Shown in pieces: positions 54,660-64,000 of a stretch of DNA of 64,000 nt. Source of the DNA: Ypsolopha sequella (taxonomy: Eukaryota > Arthropoda > Insecta > Lepidoptera > Ypsolophidae). Both the position numbers and the translations under genes were made by a program. Location: assembly GCA_934047225.1 (NCBI GenBank), contig OW204012.1, positions 14,880,001 to 14,944,000 on the forward strand. The letters are read 5' to 3'. Every line of letters begins with the position of its first letter. Position 1 is the first letter of the stretch. Under the pieces are notes generated by a model. The model ran no database searches. It had not been told where the DNA came from and saw only the letters and a program-made list of their open reading frames with translations.

Positions 54660-56316
54660 CGTCAATTTATTGCACAATTTACCAGTGTAATTAGTTCTTC
54701 TAAGAAACTCTAAGAACTTGAGAAAAAGAACAATAATATGGCATCGTAGTAGATGGAAATTTGTAGTTTCTGCTTACCTCTCTGGGAGACAGGTGAGACC
54801 CAAGTAGCATTCGGGGTTCTATATAAGATGTCTAGTCGTTCACATGTACTCCACAAGCTGTGTAAGTCAGCTGTATAAGAGCTGTATAGCTTGCTATAAT
54901 GCTCTTATAGAACCAGTTTGGACACAAATTAGACAGCCTTAAGTTCACTATGGCTGTACATTAGCAGTATAATAGCAGTTTAAGTAGTAACATGTGGACT
55001 TAAGGCTGACTTACGGCACTATATGGGACGCAGTGTGAACCATACAACATACATGAGTGTAATAAAGAGTAACAAGTGGCTAAATACACAGCCTCAAATT
55101 CACATGTGTCCTATTATTTCTCTATTTTATTATTAATTTCCTCATTTGTTTGGTTTTGTGTGTGCCATCAGAAACAAGTATCTATAGTATGTATGTTGTT
55201 GCTTAAAAAATATTACGAAGCTTCTAAACTACGCAACGTAAACAAAATTCCCACGATTACACATACAATACAAGTGAAACCGCAGTAAGTCATATGAGCT
55301 ATTTTTGCGTTTCAGTGTTGCCATTTTGATTTTTTACCGATATCCAGGCATCTTGGTTCGATTTTTCCGTTACGGACTAAACTTGTCATTCATAGTAAAC
55401 TCCCAATTGGCGCTCAAAGACTGAAAAACAGCTGAACAATGTGTTTCGTTGATTCTTGAAGCTGAATAGCATTACTGTATAAGAGCTAAGTCAGCGCTTT
55501 TTCAGCAAGTATAACTCTTAAATGGGCACAAATTATGCAGCCTTAAGTTCACATTGCTGTTTAATAACGTTACGATAGTGTTTATTTGCGTTATTATAGA
55601 TAACAGTAGTTATAAGGACTGAATAACGACTGATGAAGAGGGCACCAGTTAATATTTATGCAGACCAATTATATGTACACCTTAATTCATGTCTTAAACT
55701 GCAGGTAGTTCATATTTTTCTGTATAAATATTTATACATTTATTATATGTATTTATATTTTTCGCCTCGAATTTAACTATGGATTTAATTTAATATTTTA
55801 TTTTGGTTAAACTTCAGGATTATTTCAAATGTTTTTGAGCCATGTAGATCTAATTGTAATTTACCTATCTATGATAAATAAATTATTATGATTTATAGTC
55901 TATATATGTGAAAACTATAATTTTATGATATTATTGTATTTTTCATGGCCGTGAATTTAGCCGTTTATTTATTCCCAAAAACACGAACTTCACGATAATC
56001 TAATTATTTGTAACTACTGTAACATAATTTAAATAAACAAGTTTTACATATAACTAGTTCATTATTTTCAAAGCTAGCAACCCTGACCTAACATTAGTTT
56101 TGGTTCTAAAGAACTGCGTCGTCACAAACGTCCCTGTCATAGTTCTTATTTCATTCTAATAGACACGAAAATCCCCTGCTCCACGAGATAACATGTCTAC
56201 TGCGAAGCCTAAATTTAGACCAACCTATTTTGAGATTAGTTCAATGACTTCTTACAACTCTTACACTATTTGTTTACATTGAAAAGATGACTCTATTGCC
56301 ATTGCGATAAGAGTGA
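54660..56316. other. Long stretch with only weak repeats
   Basis: Two regions share words (CAGCCTTAAGTTCAC near 54932 and 55548; TATAAGAGCT near 54866 and 55480), suggesting an old, diverged repeat pair. No gene, no clear ends. Confidence 0.45.
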
Positions 56317-56640
56317 TTATCGTTTGTTGTGTAGTACGGAAGGTAGGCTGGGTAGTATCAAAGGATTATTTTGGGTATTCCTGCTCTGGAAGTCTACGTC
56401 AGAGTGTCTCAAGTCGGGATTAGGGATATTTTTTTCTGGATTAGTGAGGTGTAATGACAATGATACATACGCACACAATATACGCACATACACTACACAC
56501 GCACACAAACCCTCTCAAACACATACACCAACTCACCCTTTCTCCTACTAACAAAAGCACAAAAACAATGAAACAAGGGAAGAACGGTCCCTCCTAATAC
56601 AGGTTATTGTTAGCTTAAAAGGAGGGTCCAAAGAATTGTA
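56317..56640. other. CA-rich stretch like a LINE 3' UTR
   Basis: ATACGCACACAATATACGCA and ACACGCACACAAACCCTCTC resemble the 3' UTR style of the LINE remnants at 11.1 and 30.1 kb, here on the plus strand. No coding remnant recognised upstream. Confidence 0.35.
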
Positions 56641-56749
56641 AAAATTACTTGTGTATAAATAAAATTTTTGTATTTTTTTTTTTTTGATACGTTTCATTAC
56701 ATTATTAATTCCTTTACTTTGGTGCAAGTATCCTCAAAATTATCACATT

Positions 56750-57062
56750 TTTAGGGTTTCATAGTCAACAACAAGGAACCCTTATAGTTTCGCCATGTCC
56801 GTCTGTCTGTCTGTCTGTCCGCGGATTAGCTTAGAGACTATTCATACTAGAAAGCAGTAATTTGGCATGGGTATACATATTTATCACGCTGATAAACTGG
56901 TACAGTAAAATTTTTAAAAAAGTTTTTTTTAGGGTACCTCCCCCACACGTAAATTGGAGATGATTTTTTTTTTCTCGTCTATCCAGTGTGGGGTGCCGTT
57001 AGATAGGTAATTATAAAATATTGGGGGTGTGAGAAGACCATTTTTCGATCCAGGGTTCCATT
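56750..57062 (+). repeat. Dispersed repeat with GTCTGTCTGTCTG tract
   Basis: AAGGAACCCTTATAGTTTCG, CCATGTCCGTCTGTCTGTCT and GGGTACCTCCCCCACACGTA in this order are, to my knowledge, a very abundant lepidopteran repeat. Its class and ends are not clear from this copy. Confidence 0.5.
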
Positions 57063-57339
57063 TGCGAAATATTAAGCATTAAAGTGTTAATTTTTGTTAG
57101 AGTCAAGTGTGTCCCCTGCCAGCGAAACGGTTGTATTTGGGGACGTGAAAAAAATCATGGCAGTAGTATACATAACGAAATTAAAAGGAAAACTATCACA
57201 GCTAAGTAGGCTTTACAAGTTAACGAGTACAGATCGCGCCAAACTTTTAGTCCCCTCTAAACACGAGGTGATTCACATCAGCAGGAACAAAATGTTTTAT
57301 GTCCCGCATAAAACGTAAGCAGAACGGTTATAAAATATA

Positions 57340-57420
57340 AACCAACAAGAAAACTTATCAATACGTGTTTCGCCTATAAACTTGGCATCCTCAGGATATG
57401 TTGCTCACGACTCGGCGGAA
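57340..57420 (-). repeat. Repeat with hammerhead-like core
   Basis: On the minus strand, CCTGAGGATGCC, a nine-base loop, GGCGAAACACGTATTG (57367-57395). This is CTGANGA, a GCC/GGC stem and GAAAC, again with one extra base before the stem. Confidence 0.5.
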
Positions 57421-57517
57421 CAGAAGTAGTATATAAGGCGCCGAACACACAGAGAGCGGTCTGGAAATGCACGTCCTACGTTCCGCGTTCACTGTAAATT
57501 ATGTGATGAACCTTTAA

Positions 57518-57983
57518 GGCCCTTAATACCGCCAAATGGGTACTTTCTAAAGCCTACTCCTCTTTTATGGCCAAACCAAAAATATTGAAAAAATGTATTA
57601 TGGATTATCAACTCTAGGATAACATATGCAACATTTTTCTTTTTCGTACCACAAAAATTTTATATGAAAAATTGTTTTAACTGAATGGTGTTTTTTTGGC
57701 TTGAATTCCCTACTGCTTCTAAACGGCTTAGGCGATTTAATTCATTTATGCTTTGATAAATAGATAAACTTGATAGCTATAAATATAACATATAATTATT
57801 CAATCGAACAATCACGTCCATGTGAAAAGTATTATTTTCTCCTATTTTGCCCTATCAAGGACACAGCGAGCGTCGTAACAGCCACCACGCATTGTGCACT
57901 GATATGAACGTTATTTCAATGTCATTTCCGTTGATATTCGTACAGACAAACATCGAGCTGCTAATTTGGCGACGGTAATCGCC
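57518..57983. mobile_element. TTAA-flanked MITE, family A copy 2
   Basis: 466 bp between TTAA 57514-57517 and 57984-57987. It starts GGCCCTTAATACCGCCAAAT and ends GACGGTAATCGCC. Its right TTAA also bounds the next element. Confidence 0.9.
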
Positions 57984-57987
57984 TTAA

Positions 57988-58433
57988 GCTGATCGCACAC
58001 TTTTCAGCATCGTAATACTATATTACAGAAACTACTATATTGTGTCTATTACTATATATTACTTTATTCTGTATATTTACTGAAACGAAATACAGCACGT
58101 ACGCTGTGGGTATACGTGTACGAGGTTGTATAGGATTTTAAAATGCAGGCTATACGGCACGCACGTACGATGCTAAAATGCAGGCTATACGGCACGCACG
58201 TACGATGCTAAAATGCAGGCTATACGGCACGCACGTACGATGCTAAAATGCAGGCTATACGTCACGCACGTACGATGCTAAAATGCAGGCTATACGGCAC
58301 GCACGTACGATGCTAAAATGCAGGCTATACGGCACGTACGTACGATGCTAAAATGCAGGCTATACGGCACGCACGTACGATGCTAAAATGCAGGCTATAC
58401 GGCACGTACGATGCTGAAAACTGTACAACCAGC
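57988..58433. mobile_element. TTAA-flanked MITE, family F, with minisatellite
   Basis: Starts GCTGATCGCACACTTTTCAG directly after the shared TTAA; its right end read inward is GCTGGTTGTACAGTTTTCAG. Both continue CATCGTA (about 27-bp repeats). More than half of the element is a 35-bp minisatellite. The right TTAA is missing: the next element begins at once, so a few bases were lost. Confidence 0.8.
58140..58413. repeat. 35-bp minisatellite inside family F
   Basis: About 7.7 units of AAAATGCAGGCTATACGGCA plus CGCACGTACGATGCT, with one-base variants (GGCACGTACGTACG; CGTCACG). The unit contains part of the terminal-repeat motif (TACGATGCT), so the array probably grew from the element's own end. 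Confidence 0.93.
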
Positions 58434-58914
58434 GTATGACCACGCTAAATAAGCAACTCGATGTATGTCGGTACAAATATCAACGGAAACGACATTGAAA
58501 TAATGTTCATTTCAGCGTGCCTTGAAAAGTGGCTATTACGACAACCACTGCGTCTCCGGCTAGCGCAAAATAGGAGAAAATAATAATTTTCACGTGGACG
58601 CCATGAACGGAAAAAAAATGTTGAACATAAATTTTTTAGATCTAAAAATTTCCTATAATTTGTTGAAATAATAATTAAAATCGCTTTAGGCGTTTGGAAG
58701 AAGTAAGAAAATTCTTGTGTTAATCATGTGAAACTTTCGATGACTTTCGATATTTTTGTCAAAACTTACAATAGAAAAACAGTTTATGAAACTTAAAATT
58801 TATTTTGGACTATAATGCCTATCATATATTTTTATAAAAGTTTTTGGACCACCCGTGCGGGAGAAGTAGGCCTTCAAAGACAGGTCCAAATTGTAGTTGG
58901 CGTATCCATTCGCC
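58432..58914. mobile_element. TTAA-flanked MITE, family B copy 2
   Basis: Begins GCGTATGACCACGCTAAATA without its TTAA (joined to the preceding element) and ends CATTCGCC before TTAA 58915-58918. Aligned along its length to 43177-43660. Confidence 0.88.
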
Positions 58915-59104
58915 TTAACACAACCAAACCGCGACACAATGATCAAGGAGAACGCGTGTTCTGATTGTCGGAACCACGGACGTTAAGATATCGCAGACAG
59001 AGTTTCGCTAACAAACAACTGAAGCGCCCCTAGTAAGCCGACCCGCTTGTACGCACGAGTCCCGGGCACGCACACATACCGCCGCCATTGGTATGTTTCA
59101 GTAG

Positions 59105-59265
59105 TTACAGTACTCCCAAAGTAATAATGCGCATACAAATCTATAGCCGAGCAACCGAACGTACCACGTGACCTTATTGATTGTATAGAAAGTGTAAGGG
59201 AATACGAACTTTGCCGAACAGTTGCGAAGATTTGTATGCGCATTATTACTTTGGGAGTACTGTAA
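59105..59265. mobile_element. 161-bp MITE with perfect 38-bp arms
   Basis: Left arm TTACAGTACTCCCAAAGTAA onward (59105-59142) and right arm 59228-59265 are exact reverse complements. It is flanked by GTAG at 59101-59104 and 59266-59269, a likely 4-bp target duplication. Perfect arms suggest a young insertion. Confidence 0.92.
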
Positions 59266-59665
59266 GTAGCTGCGACTCCGTCCGCCTTTTTTATGTTCGT
59301 GGTCGGAACGCGGAACGCAGATCTCCAGACTGCTCGCTGTGTGTTCGGTACCTAAAAGGGGAGAATATACCGTGGTAATCCTTGTTAATTGTTAACGGGT
59401 TGTCATTTATAATCTCTTAAACCTACGTCTTTAAGTCCAAGTCGTTTGGCAAATACAACGACTCTACTTGCATGTGCTGCCTAGTAAGCAGACTTGTTCA
59501 AATGGTTTTTATGTTATAATAAACAATTTGACAATCTCTTGTAAATATGTACCTACATGCTTCGACCAAAATAAAATGAATGGACGGGCCTTGTCTTTAC
59601 AGTTTCCTCACTCATAACGAGTCTAAGCAATTGGATATATATTTCAATACCTAATTTTTATTTTT

Positions 59666-60209
59666 AACCGACTTCAAAAAGGAGGCGGTTCTCAATTCGA
59701 CTGTATGTTTTTTTTTTTTTTTTTTGGGCGTTGTTACTCCATAACTTCGTCAATTCTGAACCGATTTGAACAATTATTTTTTTGTTTGAAAGAGTGTACT
59801 TCCAGGTAGGTCCCATTTTGGGTTTGGTCATGATCTGATGAAGGTCTTCAGAGATAGGCAGTGGAACTCCTCAGAAAATGACAGCATACCTCTCGAAATT
59901 GAGGTAATCGCTTTGTAGGTAGTAACAGCAGTCATTCACTAAAAAGTTAATAATAATTCTATAAAGACTGATGGTACCGAAGCAACACTTTTGCTGACTT
60001 CTTTCTTCCTGACACAATATGTTATCTAGAAGTCGGCGTATTTCCTACGATATAGTAACATTAAAACCAATATAAGAACGCCGACTTCTAGATAACATAT
60101 TGTTTCAGGAAGAAAGAAGTCGGCAAAAGTGTTGCTTCGGTACCATCAGTCTTTATAGAATTATTATTAACTTTTTAGTGAATGACTGCTGTTACTATTG
60201 AAGTCGGTT
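59666..60209. mobile_element. ACCGACTTC element with 119-bp hairpin
   Basis: Outer ends AACCGACTTCAA and TTGAAGTCGGTT. The left part (AAAAAGGAGGCGGTTCTCAA, ATTCGACTGTATG, a T-rich run, CCATAACTTCGTCAATTCTG) is a repeat I know as widespread in Lepidoptera. The right part is a 119-bp near-perfect inverted repeat. Confidence 0.8.
59920..60197. repeat. 119-bp near-perfect inverted repeat
   Basis: Arms 59920-60038 and 60079-60197 are reverse complements with two mismatches and a 40-base loop. Transcription through it would give a long hairpin RNA able to feed small-RNA production. Confidence 0.93.
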
Positions 60210-60441
60210 GCTATTTTTTTGTTAAAAGTTTATTTTTATGTTTATTTTGCTTTTTGCACTTTGTAAATGCACAAGAAGGTATTTTTTCGTCAGTTATTTG
60301 GATGGCATGTAATAATAAGCGTACGTGTCACTCTTCTAACAGACAGAGACAGAGATGAAGTGAGAGCCGGCGCTCACTTTACAGACTTCAAAAATCTGTA
60401 CGCTATGGCCCGTCCATTTATTTTAATTTGTTCGAAGCCTT

Positions 60442-60717
60442 CATGATGAATAAACACACTTGCACTCATTTCACAGTTTAAAAGCTAATTTAACCCGACC
60501 GGTTTCGGTTTTGCACCTTCATTAGGGTTTAGTTAAACTACTTGGAAGTTATCCCGTGCAATAAATGTATTCACGGAATATCATTATCATAATATCATTT
60601 ATTGCATGGAATAACTTCCAAGTAGTTTAACTAAAACCTAATGAAGGTGCAAAACCGAAACCGGTCGGGTTAAATAATATTATTAACTGTGAAACGAGTG
60701 CAAGTGTATTCATCATG
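60442..60717. mobile_element. 276-bp palindrome with hammerhead-like cores in both arms
   Basis: Arms of about 127 bases (60442-60568, 60590-60717) with outer CATGATGAATAAACACACTT and TGTATTCATCATG. Each arm holds CCTAATGAAGGTGCAAAACC followed by GAAACCGG, resembling a degenerate hammerhead core. Probably two inverted copies of one repeat, or a foldback element. Confidence 0.82.
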
Positions 60718-61548
60718 TTGTTATGCAAGTTTCACCAAGTGCCGACAACCACAAGTATTAATCATATCAATCAATTCTTCTCGGCCGTTTTCAGTCACAG
60801 CGACTGTCGCTGCTTAATTATATAGAAAATAAAGAAATAAAGAAAATTTAACATATTTGCCACAAAACAAAAGGCTTACAATAAGTAAAGAAAATAAATT
60901 ATTTTAGTACCGTATTTGTGGGCAAAATGGAGAAATCTCAGCATTTGCTGTAAGTTAAAGGCAACATTACAGCGCTGGTTTTCAGATTACCCCATCTCTC
61001 ACTAAGATTAACAAAAATATTGCAGTAAGGAGAAACACAAAAAAAAAATATGAAAAATAATACAATAACTAAATGATAAAATGATAAATAACCGAGAAAA
61101 AAAAGTAAAAATTATATTACTAATAATATAATAATATTACTAAAATTAATAATTTATTATTTATAGGTACCTTATAAATGAAATAAAAACAAAATACAAT
61201 TCTCACATTTCCTCTTTTTACCAAAACAAGAACTGACGGACACCGCATTGAAATGTAAAATTTAAAAAACAAGAATCATAATTTCCGTGACGATAACTCC
61301 AAAACGACATTAATTTACGGTAAACAAGACAAAATTACACGCTCAGAAGTCGAAGGAAACAGAAAATATCGAGATTTATAAATTACAGCAGAATTGGGTT
61401 AAGATATTTGTCATTTAAGAGGCGTGCTCAAGTACCGTGCTAAATAAATTGTAAATATTGCGGTAAGCTCGTCAAGTGGGAGTTGAAGTGACAAAGTGGG
61501 AGTTCAGTAGTTTTTATGATATCAATAAAATTATATTTTTAGTAAGAT
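60718..61548. other. Long AT-rich stretch without genes
   Basis: Contains a short direct repeat (AAGTGGGAGTTGAAGTGAC and AAGTGGGAGTTCAGTAG near 61474-61510). No supported frame. Confidence 0.4.
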
Positions 61549-61917
61549 TTTTCTGACACACATCCATCCATCAGCCTAGTTCGTCCACTGCTGGACACAA
61601 GCCTTTCCAGGACTTTGCCAGTCCCAGCGGTCATCCTGGAAGAATTGCCCATGCTCACACACGCTGCGCAGGCGGGTTGGGCTGGAACCCTCGCACCAGT
61701 GACGCCGCTGCCCGTCACCAGTCTGTTCCATATAAAGCCCGGCTATTAGGGATGGATATACCACCATCCATCGGTCCCAGGCATGGTGGGCCTCCTGGTT
61801 TTTTGCCTGTGAGCTGTCTTCTTACTCTCCCCTGAATTACTTCGAGGGGGTCTCGAAGTAAGATAGTGGTACCTCACAGTCGAACCCGGCATCAGTTCTA
61901 CCACCTGACATACAACC
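61549..61917 (-). mobile_element. SINE-like retroelement, copy 2
   Basis: Inverted relative to 28837-29164 and about 40 bp longer. Minus-strand 3' end GTCCAGCAGTGGACGAACTA with a GATGGATGG tail at 61562. Its 5' end carries AACTGATGCCGGGTTCGACT, a word close to one in the 21.4-kb palindrome. Confidence 0.8.
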
Positions 61918-61927
61918 TTTTAGTTAA

Positions 61928-62407
61928 GGCGCATGACCACGCTAAATAAGCAACTCGATGTGTGTCGGTACAAATATCAACGGAAACGACATTGAAATAA
62001 TGTTCATTTCAGCGTGCCTTGAAAAGTGGCTGTTACGACAACCACTGCGTCTCCGGCTAGCGCAAAATAGAAAAAAATAATACTTTTCACATGGATGCCA
62101 TAAACGGAAAAAAAATTTGAACTTAAATTTTTTAGATCTAAAAATTTCCAATAATTTGGTGAAATAATAATTAAAATCGCTTTAGGCGTTTGGAAGGAGT
62201 AAGAGAATTATTGTGTTAATCATGTGAAACTTTCGATGACTTTAGATTTTTTTTGTCAAAACTTACAATAGAAAAACAGATTATGAAACTTAAAATTTAT
62301 TTTTGACTCTATAATGCTATCATATATTTTTATGAAAGTTTTTGTACCACCCGTGTGGGAGCAGTAGGCCTTCAAAGACAGGTCCAAATTGCAGTTGGCG
62401 TATCCAT
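61928..62407. mobile_element. TTAA-flanked MITE, family B copy 3
   Basis: Starts GGCGCATGACCACGCTAAAT after TTAA 61924-61927 and matches copies 1 and 2 up to TTGGCGTATCCAT, where the last dozen bases and the right TTAA are missing. Confidence 0.87.
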
Positions 62408-62845
62408 AAACTAGTTGTTCTCCCCGAATTGTAAACTCTCTACTTTGAACAGCGTCATCTCGGCAACTTCTTGGACTTGGGTTACGTTCGGACTTAAAAA
62501 TTCTTTTTGTCTCATTTACTCGCCTACCAAATTTCATGACGTTCCGATCAACGATACTAAAGTTATCATCAGACAAACATTCAAATACAAATATACAAAG
62601 ACAAAACACTTTTATCCACCAAAAACCACTGAAAAGCTTTCAAAGATACAAAAATATAAATACAGTTTTTAAATTAAAGGTAAACTAACCGGCTTTTATA
62701 GAAGGAAAAACAACAACAATTAAGATAGATAACTTTAGAAAAATACATTTATACATCCATACATACATAGGTACATACAAACGCCGGATTGTTCAAGTAG
62801 ATTGATGATCAAGATGATTCAAGTAGATTGCATGTGTTTTATACG
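62408..62845. other. Unassigned DNA
   Basis: Includes CCAAATTTCATGACGTTCCG, a word typical of repeat-derived DNA, but no gene or bounded element. Confidence 0.35.
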
Positions 62846-62970
62846 CGGCTTAGTTGAGTCACAAGTGCGAGGAGCGTGACATACTGTTTAATCGCAAAAA
62901 CATCGTGTCACGCTCCTCGCAATTGTGATTCAACTAACTTACATCGATCGCGATTAAACACTATGCAACG
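62846..62970. mobile_element. Palindromic MITE, copy 2
   Basis: Shorter copy of 39682-39842: AGTGCGAGGAGCGTGACATA, a centre with GATTAAAC/GCAAAAAC, and TGTCACGCTCCTCGCA. The left outer part is missing. Confidence 0.82.
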
Positions 62971-63310
62971 AGTGATGGACGGCGATCCTGGCGCGAAACT
63001 AGAAAAATTTCCGTAGGAAATCTCTTGTAAAATCACTTGAAATTGAAATCTGTCGTAGCAAATTTTTCACTCGCCAGAATCGCCATCATGGTCGAACTGA
63101 ACCTTCCATACAAATTCATATACAAATACTATGCACATAAATTCCGAAAAACTCATTGGTGCATCTTTAGTTGTGTCTGTTCTTAATTTGGTAATAATAA
63201 AATTACCGTTCAAACCTAATTATTATCTTCTATTAAGAAAGGGCATAATAATTACCTGATATTATTGTTACATAATTATTATAAAATCATTTTTAAAACT
63301 ATCCAATCTA

Positions 63311-63849
63311 TACTGGTGGACATAAAAATCGACTCAAGCATTGTTGTCCTATATTCAAGGGAATAACAATCATATAAACAAAAACATATGAAATATATAT
63401 ATCATTTTAAAGGTATAGGCCTCCACCTTTGAATAAATGCATTTTGGTTTAAAAGTATTAGCTATACAGGACGTGAAATTCATTTAATTAATTAAAAACT
63501 TATTAGGTCAATGAAGAACCAGCTGCAAGCAGTTATAAGGGCTAGAGGGGGGAACACGAAGTACTAATGTTAAACTTAATTAATGAATAAATGAATGATT
63601 TTGTAAAAGAAGGTTTTTTTGTTTAAATTTTTCGCTATTTGATTATTTCAATATTTATAAATCATCACTTAAAAAAAAATTACAGCCTGTATAGCAAATA
63701 CTTTAAGAAAAAAATGCATTTAATCAAAGGTGGAGGCCTATACCTTTTCAAATGATATGTTATATATTTCATATGTTTATGTTTGTATGATTGGGTTATT
63801 TCCTTAAATGTAGAACAACAATGCTTGAGTCGATTTTTATGTCCACCTA
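63311..63849. mobile_element. 539-bp MITE with ~170-bp inverted arms
   Basis: TA at both ends, then GGTGGACATAAAAATCGACT read inward on each side. The arms continue through AAGCATTGTTGT, a shared AT-rich segment and AAAGGTATAGGCCTCCACCT. The centre has TTAATTAATGAATAAATG and no transposase. TA target and arm length suggest a Tc1/mariner-related non-autonomous element. Confidence 0.88.
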
Positions 63850-64000
63850 AATTTACTTACCTAAATTTGTAAAACATAAAATTGTATCAAAAATTGTATA
63901 ATTTTTTTGTGATAAGTCCGCCCTTGTACAACATTGTGTGTTCAAAACTCTGTACTCTATTTTTTATTTGACCGTGAACAATAAAGTGTGTATTCATTCA

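Larger units (their letters stand above)
59556..60442. mobile_element. Outer inverted-repeat element hosting another
   Basis: GCTTCGACCAAAATAAAATG then AATGGACGGGCC at the left is mirrored with few changes by GGCCCGTCCATTTATTTTAA and TTCGAAGC at the right. The ACCGACTTC element lies inside, so it is likely the younger insertion. Confidence 0.65.

Overview
This window looks like a piece of a transposon-rich insect genome, most probably from a moth or butterfly. It is AT-rich, has no operon-like gene packing, and contains one GT-AG spliceosomal-type intron. It carries several repeat types I know from Lepidoptera: Helitron ends of the CTAGT type, a retrotransposon 3' end with a (GATGG)n tail, long palindromic MITEs, and tracts built on GACAGACAGAC. 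I found no convincing single-copy host gene. Nearly every long reading frame is a transposable-element gene or a by-product of a tandem repeat.

Layout. From 1 to 10680 lies a uniform 54-bp minisatellite of about 78 units. It is split by a complete BEL/Pao LTR retrotransposon on the minus strand (590-7033) with identical 223-bp LTRs, a 5-bp target duplication (GTAGG) and an unbroken 1714-residue gag-pol frame. From 11 to 14.5 kb come a non-LTR fragment and a run of TTAA-flanked MITEs. A 5'-truncated CR1/L2-like LINE occupies 14.6-17.0 kb. A 1.8-kb foldback-type element lies at 17.3-19.1 kb and nested palindromes at 20.6-21.6 kb. At 22.6-24.8 kb is the front part (C2H2 finger plus reverse transcriptase) of a retrotransposon family whose restriction-like endonuclease end is seen separately at 32.2-33.0 kb and again at 54.4-54.6 kb.

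From 25.6 to 31.7 kb there are Helitrons, palindromic MITEs, a nested SINE-like/hAT/palindrome complex and LINE tails. A 38-bp satellite with higher-order structure fills 34.0-35.2 kb, and a 62-bp array with one CACGTG per unit lies at 38.1-38.8 kb. A degenerate LINE end carrying an almost intact mariner is at 40.8-42.9 kb. A Crypton-like tyrosine-recombinase gene with one intron and two premature stops is at 51.7-52.9 kb. The last 10 kb hold a solo LTR inside a MITE, three TTAA elements joined end to end (57.5-58.9 kb), a 35-bp minisatellite and several near-perfect long hairpins.

How the parts relate. The window is a layered record of insertions. Fifteen elements of at least six sequence groups sit at TTAA, several sharing one TTAA. 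Their ends mostly begin GGCG, unlike canonical piggyBac ends, and no transposase for them is visible here. The BEL/Pao element is the only one that looks fully intact and recent. The mariner is two small lesions from intact. The Crypton-like gene keeps its catalytic residues despite two stops. Coordinates of palindromes and tandem arrays were counted by hand and may be off by a few bases; family assignments rest on motif recognition, not on database searches.
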